Shown: positions 48,065-56,801 of the stretch, in pieces
Layout of the letters: each line of letters begins with the position of its first letter
How positions within the stretch are numbered: position 1 is the stretch's first letter
Assembly: GCA_905182405.1 (NCBI GenBank)
Contig: CAJJBQ010000002.1
Location: forward strand, 1,426,001-1,490,000
Reading direction: 5' to 3'
DNA length: 64,000 nucleotides
Source: Akkermansiaceae bacterium
Lineage (GTDB): Bacteria > Verrucomicrobiota > Verrucomicrobiia > Verrucomicrobiales > Akkermansiaceae
Notes under the pieces: generated by a model
Databases searched by the model: none
The model's input: only the letters and a program-made list of their open reading frames with translations
Told to the model about the DNA's origin: nothing
Translations under genes and position numbers: made by a program

Positions 48065-48958
48065 TCATTTTTTTGATACCTGGATATCACGGGCAATCTG
48101 CTCTTTCAGTGCGTCGATTCCCGAGAACTTCATTTCGTCGCGGATCTTCTCGCAAAACCCCACTTCCAGAAACCAGCCGTAAGCATCTGGGACGTCCTCG
48201 CTGAAAAGATGCACTTCGAGCGAGCGCCTTTTTGAGTCATCTACTGTAGGTCGGACGCCGACATTAGCGACCCCTTTGACCCACTCCCCCTTACATCGTG
48301 CCTGAACGAGGTAAACTCCATTGGGCGGGAGTTGTTCGTGCGGGACGGCTACATTGGCCGTCGGGAATCCGAGCTGGCGGCCCAACTGACGCCCCTGCTT
48401 CACTTCGCCGTAGACCGAATAGTATCGTCCCAGCAAGAATGCCGCAGTCGCCAGATCTTGGCTTTTAAGCGCTTCGCGAATCTTGGTGCTACTGATCCGC
48501 TCTCCATCTCGTAACACTGGTTCAACCCCCACCACTGGCACGGAACCCGCCCAAGCGGTGAGTTTTTCAAGGTTTCCTGATCGCTCTTTTCCAAAAGCCC
48601 AATCGCTTCCCGCAGCCAAACGCTGCACTCCGGTAGCAAAAAGTTCGTCAGCAAAGCTCCGAGCCGAAAGAGCAGCAAAGTCTTTCGTGAACTCAACCAC
48701 GCACAGAAAATCAACTCCCAAAGATTCTAAAATGAGCTCCTGATGGGCCAGGGAAGTCAGGATCCGACGGGGCGCATGGTCCGGCGCAAGCACTTGGACC
48801 GGATGAGGATCAAAGGTGAGAACGCCCACCCGCCCACATCCACGAGCAGCATCAATCACCGCCTGATGACCGAGGTGCAATCCGTCAAAGACACCAAGAG
48901 CCAAACCGAAATCACTCTCCGTCGTCGAAAGTTCCTGGAGTCCATGAAAGCACTGCAT
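48065..48958 (-). CDS. ribF: Bifunctional riboflavin kinase/FMN adenylyltransferase
   Basis: RibF makes FMN and FAD. From the ATG at 48958 it has 297 residues: ALGVFDGLHLGHQAVI with the nucleotidyltransferase HxGH motif near 27-32, ISSTKIREAL with the second ATP motif, then the kinase domain GRQLGFPTANVA (PTAN motif) and GVANVGVRPT. A TTG two codons upstream is a weaker start. It follows ftsZ with a possible terminator between, and precedes rsgA. Confidence 0.92.
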   Translation of the reverse strand: MQCFHGLQELSTTESDFGLALGVFDGLHLGHQAVIDAARGCGRVGVLTFDPHPVQVLAPDHAPRRILTSLAHQELILESLGVDFLCVVEFTKDFAALSARSFADELFATGVQRLAAGSDWAFGKERSGNLEKLTAWAGSVPVVGVEPVLRDGERISSTKIREALKSQDLATAAFLLGRYYSVYGEVKQGRQLGRQLGFPTANVAVPHEQLPPNGVYLVQARCKGEWVKGVANVGVRPTVDDSKRRSLEVHLFSEDVPDAYGWFLEVGFCEKIRDEMKFSGIDALKEQIARDIQVSKK

Positions 48959-48973
48959 ACCCAAATTCTAGGC

Positions 48974-49011
48974 AGAAAAAGCGCCTCCTAAAAGCCATCT
49001 TACTTTAGGCG
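48974..49011 (-). terminator. Probable terminator at the end of ftsZ
   Basis: Read leftward, CGCCTAAA just before and across the ftsZ stop pairs imperfectly with TTTAGGAGGCG, followed directly by CTTTTT. The stem has a three-base bulge, so termination may be partial, and ribF may still be reached by readthrough. Confidence 0.5.
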
Positions 49012-50517
49012 ACCTTTACGGCGAAGATAAGGGGGAATATCAAGATCCTCCCCTTTTTCAACATTGGGATCTCCACCGGAAAAACGACCTTTCGGCCCGC
49101 CTTCGAGCTCCAGCTCTCCTTGACCCGTTGACTTTTTTCCCACCGGCGCTTCGTAAAGTTCTTCTGCCGTGGAATTCGATTCGACCACTGGTTCAAGCTG
49201 AACCATCTCTTCATCAAGATCGGAAATTTCATCATCTTCCACAACCCGGAGTTTTGGGACTGCAAAATCTTTTTCAGGCTCAATCCCGGCCTCCTGCACC
49301 TCAAGCTCTTTCTCGGTCTCCACAACATCTTCTTCGATTTCATCCACCGTTTCAAAAACAGCCTCCATCTCCTCTTCCACCACAGATTCGATATCAAGCT
49401 CTAAGCCGCTCTCTTCCTCAATTCCCACTTCTTCGACGAACTCTTCCACCTTTTCCATTTTCGGTTCAGGGGCCACTTCTTTGACTTCCTTAACGAGGAC
49501 AGGCTCCTCCACTTCGGGAAGGTCGGTAATCGAAACCATATTGAGTCGATCTTCCGGCAAGGCGCTGATAATCGTCACACTCAATGAATCTTTCATCGCC
49601 TTATCCGTAGCCGCGCCAAAGAGAACGTGGGCGTCTTCCGGAAGATGTTTCATGAGGCCTTCCATCAGAAGTTCGATTTCGAAAAGCATCATGTCCTCGC
49701 CTCCGCAAATATGCACCAAGACAGTGGTGGCATCTGCCAAAAGGGATCCGCGATCCAGTAGCGGACTATTCAATGCCGACTTGAGCGCGCCTTGAGCCCG
49801 ATTTTCGCCGCGTGCGAGGCCCGAGCCAAAGAGACAACGCGAGCGAGTCGTCTTCAGCGCCGACATCAGCTCATCAAGGCCCACATTGATCAGTCCGGGA
49901 CGAAGAACGAGGCGAGAAACTGCCGTAATGCTGTCGGAAATCATACGATCCGCAGCTGAAAAGGCTTCATGAACTCCCTGCTTAGGAAGGACCAGCTCGC
50001 CCATTCGTCCATTGTCGAAAGTCACTAAAGCGTTCGCCAGCACCGCAAGCTGATTGAGCGATTCTTCCGCTTGTTCGCGCCGACGACGCCCCTCAAATCC
50101 AAAGGGCATGGTTGCAAATACCACCACAAAAGCACCAACTTCGCGCGCCAACCGGACCACAATCGGAGCAGCTCCCGAACCTGTTCCGCCACCAAGTCCC
50201 ACGCAGATAAAGACGATTTGACGGTCACGCAAAGATTCACGGATCTCAGTTTCAGCCTCAAGAATAGAATTTTGGCCCAACTCAGGGTCACCTCCAGCAC
50301 CTAGACCCTTCGTCAAATCGCGCCCTAATTGAATCTTCTCGCCCGCCACTGAACTGGCCAGCGTCCGCACATCGGTATTCAGCGCCAAAAGCTCTGCACC
50401 CTCAATCCCATCAAGGGCTACGCGATCCAACATATTGGCTCCGGCTCCTCCCAGGCCCACTATTTTGACAGCACTCTCAGGGATGGTCTGCTGGCGTTCG
50501 CGTTCGAATTTTATCAT
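49000..50517 (-). CDS. ftsZ: Cell division protein FtsZ, divergent
   Basis: The tubulin-like division GTPase, 505 residues. GLGGAGANM at 21-29, the signature GGGTGSG at 109-115, and MPFGFEGRRRREQA are all present. The T7 loop reads NVGLDEL at 211-217, where E. coli has NVDFADV, so the first catalytic-loop Asp is Gly and the second is Glu. A very long acidic linker (about 335-490) precedes the conserved C-terminal peptide DIPPYLRRKGRLK. FtsA and other dcw genes are not adjacent; ribF and rsgA follow. It is still the clear FtsZ of the genome, though its GTPase rate may differ. Confidence 0.92.
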   Translation of the reverse strand: MIKFERERQQTIPESAVKIVGLGGAGANMLDRVALDGIEGAELLALNTDVRTLASSVAGEKIQLGRDLTKGLGAGGDPELGQNSILEAETEIRESLRDRQIVFICVGLGGGTGSGAAPIVVRLAREVGAFVVVFATMPFGFEGRRRREQAEESLNQLAVLANALVTFDNGRMGELVLPKQGVHEAFSAADRMISDSITAVSRLVLRPGLINVGLDELMSALKTTRSRCLFGSGLARGENRAQGALKSALNSPLLDRGSLLADATTVLVHICGGEDMMLFEIELLMEGLMKHLPEDAHVLFGAATDKAMKDSLSVTIISALPEDRLNMVSITDLPEVEEPVLVKEVKEVAPEPKMEKVEEFVEEVGIEEESGLELDIESVVEEEMEAVFETVDEIEEDVVETEKELEVQEAGIEPEKDFAVPKLRVVEDDEISDLDEEMVQLEPVVESNSTAEELYEAPVGKKSTGQGELELEGGPKGRFSGGDPNVEKGEDLDIPPYLRRKGRLK

Positions 50518-50703
50518 AACAAGTTGAAATTTAAGATCTGTTTACCAATTTGAATTCTAAGACGCGAGAGAAAAAGCCAACAAAAAAAACTTAGAGCATC
50601 GTTAAATAGGAGTAACTCTCCCTAAATTCTCGCTGGTCCCAGCACGTTTCACCTGCAAGAATCTCATCAAAGATATTGTGTTTCCAGAGGACACCTCATC
50701 GCC

Positions 50704-53427
50704 ATGCCTGATTCTGATCCATCACCGCAACTGACTCCCATTCCTAAGGAGCTCAAGAAACAGCTCGCTGAGTTTCAACGCCAGTTGTGGCGCACTAAGA
50801 TAGTCGAAGCCATACTCGCAGGGTTCTTCGGCTTGATTATTTCCTTCTTGGTCGTCTTTGTCCTCGATCGCTTCATCGCCACCCCACCGCTTGCCCGCCT
50901 CGGCATTCTCATCGCGGGCACCTCGCTTTTCGCGATCTTCGCGCCGCTCATGATGCGCCGCTGGATCTATGGCCATCGCAAAGAAGGCCAGCTTGCCCGC
51001 CTCATTTCTAAAAAGTTCCCCAAACTCGGTGACCGGCTCCTCGGAGTCGTCGAACTTCAAGACCAAAAGGAATCCCACAAAACCCTCTCTCCCGAACTCC
51101 GGGCTGCTGCGATGGCACACGTCGCCCGCCAAGTCGGGAAAAAAGACATGGGTGAGGCCCTCCCGATTTCCCACTATAAGATGCTCGGTCTGGGAGTAGC
51201 TCTGGGAGCTCTCTGTGTCATCCTGGGTTTCTCCTTCGCTCCCAAGGCCGGATCCAACGCGCTCAAGCGCTGGCTTCTTCCGCTCTCGGGCACCGAGCGC
51301 TACACCTTCACCCAGCTGGACCTCTCAGGACTACCTAATCCCTACACCGTCCCCTATGACGAGCCTTTCGTCATCATTGTCCCTCTCAAGGAAGAAACCG
51401 ATGATCGCCCTGCAATCGCCGCAGCCCGCTACGGCTTGCAGGACTGGCTCGAAACCGATTTGAGTGAAAAGGGCTACCGTTTCGAATTCCAAGGCCAACA
51501 AAGTAGCGACGTTCTCACACTTCGCGTCGGCGATGCTCTCCACCGCATCCGCATCGAACCCGAGATTCGTCCAGAACTCACCGCCCTCGACGCAAAGGTC
51601 ACTCTTCCCGCCTACCTTCAACTCGAAACCAAGACCATCGACATCCGCTCCGGCACCCTGAGCGCGCTTGCCGGAAGCAAGATTGAACTCGAAGGAACCT
51701 TTTCCCGTGACCTCAAAAGTGCCACCGGAACCGTCTCAGCTCTTCCTCCCGATGACGAAGTCGTCAGCACCTTTGAGGAAGCTTCAGAAACAGAAACCGA
51801 ACAGCCTGCTCCCCTTCCCGATCCGACCCCACTGGAACTCACCATTTTCGAAGACCGAATCACCTCGTCCCCGATCGAGCTGGGCGAATTCCGTGTCGAA
51901 ATCCCCCTTCAATGGACCGACGTCAAGGGCCTCGAATCTTCCACAAGCTTCAACCTCAAGATCCAGACCGCCCACGATCAAGCGCCTCTTGTTTACACCC
52001 AAGGCATCGAGCGACAGATCGTCATCCTCGCCGGAGAAACCCTCGAATTCGAGGTGTTGACCGAGGACGATTACGGCATCCAAGAGATCGGACTGATGTG
52101 GCAAGGTGAATTCACCAAGCCTACCGACGAGTCCCCCGCCTCCGGGGAACTCCTTCTGAAGCAGGGTTCTCCCAGCAACTCGCGTCTTTCCGAGCTCGCC
52201 ATCTTTTCTCCCAAGACCCACGGAATCGTTCCGCAAAAGTTGACCCTCGTTGGCTATGCGCAGGATTTCAAACCAGAGCGGGAACGGAGTCTTTCCGAGC
52301 CCATCATCATCTACATCCTCACCGAAGACGAACACGCCCAGCTTCTCAAGCAGCGATTCGACCGCCTCATCGGCGAACTCGAGGACGCCGCCCGCCGTGA
52401 GCAAAACAACCTCGATACCAACGAGCGTCTCGACCAGCTGAATAAGCCCGAAGATCTCCAAAATGAGGAGAACAAAGAAAAGCTCGCCCAGCAGGAAGAC
52501 GCCGAGGATCAAAATGCCGAGAAGATGGAAGAGATCACCAAGAAGATGGAAGAACTCTTCAAGGACGCCGCCCGTAACAAATCGATCGAAAAGGAGACCA
52601 TGAAAAAAATGGCCGACTCACTCCAAAACATGAAGGAGCTGGCCAAGCAGGATCTCCCTGAGATCGAGAAGAAGCTCAACGAATCCCAAGACAACAAGTC
52701 CACCCCTGAAAAAGCCAAGAAGGATCTCCAGGAAGCAATCGAGAAACAAAAGGAAGCGCTTAAAAAGATGCAGGAGACCATCAAGAAGGCCAACGAGGCC
52801 AACAACAACTTCGAAGCCTCCACCTTCATCAATCGACTCAAGCGCGCCGCCTCCGACGAAGACGGAATCTCCAACAAACTCGTCTCCTCAATGACGGGTC
52901 AGAATTCCGAGAGCAAAAAGGCCGCCACGCCCCTCCTCGGAGCCGCTGCCGAATCAGACACCTTCGATCCCGTTTTCCGACGCATGATTGAAATGCTAGG
53001 CACCCAGCAACGCCGCACCGGAAGCGACGTGAACTGGATTCAAGAAGACCTCGCCAATTTCTACGCGCGCACTCAAAAAGAAATCCATAAGGAAATCGTG
53101 GACGACATGAAGAAGTCCGAGATCAGCTTGAAGCTTGAAGGTCTCCAAACCCGGATTAGCAAGAATCGGAGTTTTACCGCCGCTCTTGAAGCCAAGAAGT
53201 GGGGAGCGCAACTCCGAGAATGGGCTAAGAAACTCGAAGGCACCCCGCCCGATGCCGCTGGTGGTGATGGCGGCGGCGAAGGAGGAGCCAACCCCGAGGA
53301 GAAAGATTTCGAATTCATGCTCAAAGTGATGCGCATGGTGCAAGCCGAGCAAGATATCCGCTCCCGCACCCGTTCTCTAGAACAGCTCATGCGCTCCGTC
53401 GAACTTCGCAAAGCCGGACAAAATTAA
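50704..53427 (+). CDS. DUF4175-like membrane protein with long coiled coil
   Basis: A 907-residue protein. Membrane helices lie at about 34-55, 65-86 and 158-178, followed by a beta-rich extracytoplasmic region (about 195-545) and a highly charged coiled coil (about 555-720, e.g. KMEEITKKMEELFKDAARNK). The C-terminal 180 residues are helical and charged. The layout matches the TIGR02302/DUF4175 family, often found near MoxR and von Willebrand-type genes in Bat-like operons, but those genes are not here. A scaffold or tension-sensing role at the envelope is an inference. It is divergent from ftsZ and is the first gene of a rightward run of seven reading frames. Confidence 0.72.
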   Translation: MPDSDPSPQLTPIPKELKKQLAEFQRQLWRTKIVEAILAGFFGLIISFLVVFVLDRFIATPPLARLGILIAGTSLFAIFAPLMMRRWIYGHRKEGQLARLISKKFPKLGDRLLGVVELQDQKESHKTLSPELRAAAMAHVARQVGKKDMGEALPISHYKMLGLGVALGALCVILGFSFAPKAGSNALKRWLLPLSGTERYTFTQLDLSGLPNPYTVPYDEPFVIIVPLKEETDDRPAIAAARYGLQDWLETDLSEKGYRFEFQGQQSSDVLTLRVGDALHRIRIEPEIRPELTALDAKVTLPAYLQLETKTIDIRSGTLSALAGSKIELEGTFSRDLKSATGTVSALPPDDEVVSTFEEASETETEQPAPLPDPTPLELTIFEDRITSSPIELGEFRVEIPLQWTDVKGLESSTSFNLKIQTAHDQAPLVYTQGIERQIVILAGETLEFEVLTEDDYGIQEIGLMWQGEFTKPTDESPASGELLLKQGSPSNSRLSELAIFSPKTHGIVPQKLTLVGYAQDFKPERERSLSEPIIIYILTEDEHAQLLKQRFDRLIGELEDAARREQNNLDTNERLDQLNKPEDLQNEENKEKLAQQEDAEDQNAEKMEEITKKMEELFKDAARNKSIEKETMKKMADSLQNMKELAKQDLPEIEKKLNESQDNKSTPEKAKKDLQEAIEKQKEALKKMQETIKKANEANNNFEASTFINRLKRAASDEDGISNKLVSSMTGQNSESKKAATPLLGAAAESDTFDPVFRRMIEMLGTQQRRTGSDVNWIQEDLANFYARTQKEIHKEIVDDMKKSEISLKLEGLQTRISKNRSFTAALEAKKWGAQLREWAKKLEGTPPDAAGGDGGGEGGANPEEKDFEFMLKVMRMVQAEQDIRSRTRSLEQLMRSVELRKAGQN

Positions 53428-53452
53428 GAAAACCTCAAACCAAAAACAGTAG

Positions 53453-53800
53453 ATGAAAAAAACGATACTTACCTCCCTGCTCGGGCTCGGGCTTATGGCC
53501 CCCTCCGGAGCTGAGGAGAGCAAAAAGCCAACCGAAGCCGCAAAGGCGGAGGCCGCCGTCAAGCACGATAAAGGCACCCAGAAGCTCGCCGATGACCAGG
53601 ACACTGTTTCCGCAGACGTTCAGGAACTCATCGACGAGCAGACCAATGCCAAAGTCATCGATCTTCTCTCCCAAGTGGAGACGCTCATGGCGGAGACCAC
53701 AGACCGTCTCGACGAGAAAAACACCGGCGGCGAGACCATCGCCATCCAGACCGAGATCATCGAGAAGATCTACGAAGCGGCCAAAGAAAAGAGCCAATGA
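53453..53800 (+). CDS. Secreted helical protein, N-terminal part of an interrupted gene
   Basis: The 115-residue product has a signal peptide (MKKTILTSLLGLGLMAPSGA) and acidic helices, with VQELIDEQTNAKVIDLLSQV near 57-76 and GGETIAIQTEIIEKIYEAAK near 91-110. The TGA at 53798-53800 closes it, but the same frame goes on as QSSSS, a second TGA at 53816-53818, then PNSQQSMGAMLQMMQEMM and the product listed at 53837. The Q/S-rich text on both sides of the stops reads as one linker. It may be one gene of 216 codons with two in-frame stops. Family function is unknown; it follows the DUF4175-like gene by 25 bases. Confidence 0.7.
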   Translation: MKKTILTSLLGLGLMAPSGAEESKKPTEAAKAEAAVKHDKGTQKLADDQDTVSADVQELIDEQTNAKVIDLLSQVETLMAETTDRLDEKNTGGETIAIQTEIIEKIYEAAKEKSQ

Positions 53801-53836
53801 CAAAGCAGCAGTAGTTGACCGAATAGTCAACAGAGC

Positions 53837-54100
53837 ATGGGTGCCATGCTCCAAATGATGCAAGAAATGATGGGTAAAGGCGATAAGCCCGGAGAAAAGC
53901 CAGGTCAAAAACCTGGCGACAAGCCAGGCCAAGGCCAAACGGCGGAATCCGACGCAGCCAACACCGCCAATGGTGGACCATCGAAGGGAATCACTGCCGA
54001 ACGCCGTGTCCCCAAGGCCGCAGGGCGCTCCGGTGCCGGACTCCCTCCCGAATTCCAAAAGGCGCTCGACGCCTACAACAAATCCACTCCTAAAAAGTAA
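53837..54100 (+). CDS. Low-complexity protein, C-terminal part of the same interrupted gene
   Basis: From the ATG at 53837 there are 87 residues: a Met-rich helix MGAMLQMMQEMMGKG, a charged Lys/Pro/Gly repeat (GDKPGEKPGQKPGDKPGQ), then ITAERRVPKAAGRSG and the conserved-looking end LPPEFQKALDAYNK. It is in the same frame as the gene at 53453. On its own it has no signal peptide, so if made separately it would stay in the cytoplasm, away from the exported N-terminal part. No good ribosome-binding site precedes it. The next gene starts 11 bases after its stop. Confidence 0.55.
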   Translation: MGAMLQMMQEMMGKGDKPGEKPGQKPGDKPGQGQTAESDAANTANGGPSKGITAERRVPKAAGRSGAGLPPEFQKALDAYNKSTPKK

Positions 54101-54111
54101 GCCCTCCTTCC

Positions 54112-55095
54112 ATGCGCTTCCTCCCATCCGCACTCCTCTTTACTTTAGCGTTGCCCCTCTTCGGGCAATCGGTTCCTCGTCGTGAAGAGGACCCGATCCC
54201 AGCTAAAGTGGAGAACATCTACACCCGCGGATTACGCTACCTCTCACAGTCTCAGAATACCGAGGGAGCGTGGGATGACAGTCAGGGAAAAGAGCCCGGA
54301 GTCGTGGGCCTCTGCATCATGGCCTTCCTGGCCCATGGAGAGGACCCGAATCACGGACCTTACGCCGAGAATATCCAAAAAGGAATCTCCTTCATTCTCG
54401 AGCAACAAAGCAAAACCAACGGCTACATTGGCACTAGCATGTATAGCCACGGCTTTGCCACTCTCGCTCTCGCCGAGAGCTATGGCATGTTCCGAGACGA
54501 TCGCATCGCTCCTGCTCTGAAGCAGGCCGTCGATCTGATCCTCTCGTCGCAAAAACGAAACTCACGAGGAGCCTGGCGCTATTCACCCGAGAGCACCGAC
54601 GCCGACTCAACCGTTTCCGGCTGCCAAATCGTCGCCCTCTATGCCGCCCGCAATGCCGGAATCCCGGTCCCTGAAGAAGCCTTTACCAAAGGCCTCAAAT
54701 ACATGGCCAAATGTCGCGGAGGCGATGGGGGATACGGCTACACTTCCGGCATAGGAGACAAGCCCACCCTCACCGCCATTGGCCTTCTCACCCAAGCTCT
54801 CGCCAAGCAGCACGACAGCCGCAGCTTTAAGGCCAGCACCAAGTATCTCAGTAAAAAGCTCAACTACCGCGAGAAGTATTACCCCTACTACTTCGAGTAT
54901 TACATGTCCCAAGCCCTCTTTCACGCCGATGAAAAATCTTGGAACGATTGGAACGCCAAGAACATCGCTTATATGTCCGTTCTCCAGGGGCCTGACGGCT
55001 CCTTCCCGGGCAACAAAGGAAAAGCATTCTCGACCTCCGGCGCTCTCCTCTCTCTCGCTCTCAACTACCGCTTCCTCCCGATCTACGAAAAATGA
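54112..55095 (+). CDS. Secreted prenyltransferase/squalene-cyclase-like alpha/alpha-toroid protein
   Basis: The 327-residue protein has a signal peptide (MRFLPSALLFTLALPLFGQ). Repeats with QSQNTEGAWDDSQ, SSQKRNSRGAWRYSP, RGGDGGYGYTSG and QGPDGSFPGNKGKAFSTSGA match the QW-type repeats of the terpenoid cyclase/prenyltransferase toroid. The catalytic DxDD of squalene cyclases is not seen, and export argues against terpene cyclisation, so it is more likely a binding or thioester-like toroid. Its stop overlaps the next start (ATGA), tying it to the three paralogues downstream. Confidence 0.75.
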   Translation: MRFLPSALLFTLALPLFGQSVPRREEDPIPAKVENIYTRGLRYLSQSQNTEGAWDDSQGKEPGVVGLCIMAFLAHGEDPNHGPYAENIQKGISFILEQQSKTNGYIGTSMYSHGFATLALAESYGMFRDDRIAPALKQAVDLILSSQKRNSRGAWRYSPESTDADSTVSGCQIVALYAARNAGIPVPEEAFTKGLKYMAKCRGGDGGYGYTSGIGDKPTLTAIGLLTQALAKQHDSRSFKASTKYLSKKLNYREKYYPYYFEYYMSQALFHADEKSWNDWNAKNIAYMSVLQGPDGSFPGNKGKAFSTSGALLSLALNYRFLPIYEK

Positions 55096-56798
55096 ATCTG
55101 CGCCTCCTCACCCTTACCGCGCTTCTCGGAGGCTTGTCTTTGCAGTCCGTATACTCCCAGCGCCCCTTACAATTCCAAAACGTCAATAACTTTCGGATCC
55201 CAAACCAAGCAGGCGACGACGAGATCCTCGACCTCCCCGAGTCCGACCCCTCAGGCACTGACCTCCTTCGCTTTACCAACGGCGACATCATGCACGGCAA
55301 TTTCGCCGGCCTAAAAGACGGCATCCTTTGGAATCGGCCCGACATCGACGAACCCATCCGCTTTGAGCTCAAGAACCTCCGCCAAGTCGTCTTCGATGGG
55401 GGAAATAACTCTCCCGCCCAACCCAAATCTCCCTTCGTCTCGCTCGTCAATGGCGACGAGATCCCAGGAAAAATCATCTCCCTCGATGAAAAAGCACTTG
55501 TGATCGACAGCCCCCTCACGGGTCAGATCAGCATCCCACGCGACCAACTCAAGACTCTCAATCCCAATCCCTTCGGCGGTCAACTCCACTATGCCGGCCC
55601 TTTCAGCAGTGACCAATGGGTCATGATCGATACCGAAAAAGAAGAAGTCACAGAACCCGAAGAAAAGGAGGCTGAAGAAAAGAAAGAAGAGGACGAAGAG
55701 AAACCCAAACCAAATCCTTCATGGCTCTATTCAGGGGCCTCCCTCTACTCCACCAACACCCGTGCGGTCGCCCTCGATGGGAAGCTCCCTGATGTGGGCC
55801 GCCTTCGATTTAAAATCGCATGGCGCAATAGCTTTTCCTCCACTGTCGCCTTCCACGCAGATTTCAAGCGCCCCCTTCCCAGGAAAGAGGTAGCTCTTGA
55901 GCCCGAAATCGACGCCGATGCCGGAAAAGCCGAGGACCAGCCCATCGTTCCTGAGGAAGCAAAGGAACCCGAACCACTCAAATACCAGCACCTTTTTGAC
56001 CTCAAAAAGGGCAACGCCTTCCAGTCATTAGAGTGGCTTCCGGCCAATACTAGCTCCGGCCATCCCCAGACCTACGGCAGTTCCTACGTCTTTAACTTTT
56101 CCTCTTCCTACGTCAACCTCTGGCGCTGCAGCTTTGACGAAGATGGGAAACCCTCCACTAAAAGCCTTCGAAACCAACGTCTTCCCGTTAATCTGGGACA
56201 AAGTGGAGAAGCGGAATTTGATCTTCGTTTTGACCGGACCAAGAACGCCATTTATCTTTACGTGAATGGCCTGTATGCTTCCCAGTGGAATGATCTAGAT
56301 GGCTATGTTGCCCCCGGTGATGGCCTCGCCTTTGCCGGAAATGGAAATTCTCGCATCAGGGTATCCGATATCCTCATCACTTCCTGGAGCGGCACTCCTG
56401 ACGGAGCCCGCTCTCTAGAGCACGAAGATCGCGACATCGTCCTCCTCACCAATGGAACTGATCGATTCTCCGGCCAGATAACCAGCATCGCCGATGGCAA
56501 GGCCACGCTCAAAGGGCCCTACGCAGACCTCACGCTCCCTCTTGATGAACTCTCAGAAATTCACTTCCAACGATCCGGACTTGCTGATCTTCAAAAAATT
56601 AAATGGCCGGACGACACCGGAATCCTCCTCTTCAATCCTATCGGCCGCATCTCGCTCGTTCCCACTTCTTCTGACGAAAACCACCTCTCCGGCAAGTCCC
56701 CCGTTCTGGGTGACCTCAAGGTGAAACTCGATTCTGCGGCGCTCCTTCAATTCGCCGAAACCCCCGATGTCCTTAGCGATTGGGTCACCGATTTTTAA
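55092..56798 (+). CDS. Secreted beta-domain protein, paralogue 1
   Basis: A 568-residue exported protein (leader MNLRLLTLTALLGGLSLQSV, cleavage near YSQ). Short repeats with a turn NGD-x-x-x-G (LRFTNGDIMHGNFAGL, SLVNGDEIPGKIISL, LLTNGTDRFSGQITSI) flank a central concanavalin/LamG-like domain (about 215-460, with FDRTKNAIYLYVNGLYASQW). A charged Glu/Lys-rich insert lies at about 180-210. I do not recognise a named family. Shared order and repeats with the two following genes show duplication. It starts inside the stop of the toroid gene. Confidence 0.7.
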   Translation: MNLRLLTLTALLGGLSLQSVYSQRPLQFQNVNNFRIPNQAGDDEILDLPESDPSGTDLLRFTNGDIMHGNFAGLKDGILWNRPDIDEPIRFELKNLRQVVFDGGNNSPAQPKSPFVSLVNGDEIPGKIISLDEKALVIDSPLTGQISIPRDQLKTLNPNPFGGQLHYAGPFSSDQWVMIDTEKEEVTEPEEKEAEEKKEEDEEKPKPNPSWLYSGASLYSTNTRAVALDGKLPDVGRLRFKIAWRNSFSSTVAFHADFKRPLPRKEVALEPEIDADAGKAEDQPIVPEEAKEPEPLKYQHLFDLKKGNAFQSLEWLPANTSSGHPQTYGSSYVFNFSSSYVNLWRCSFDEDGKPSTKSLRNQRLPVNLGQSGEAEFDLRFDRTKNAIYLYVNGLYASQWNDLDGYVAPGDGLAFAGNGNSRIRVSDILITSWSGTPDGARSLEHEDRDIVLLTNGTDRFSGQITSIADGKATLKGPYADLTLPLDELSEIHFQRSGLADLQKIKWPDDTGILLFNPIGRISLVPTSSDENHLSGKSPVLGDLKVKLDSAALLQFAETPDVLSDWVTDF

Positions 56799-56801
56799 GC
56801 C

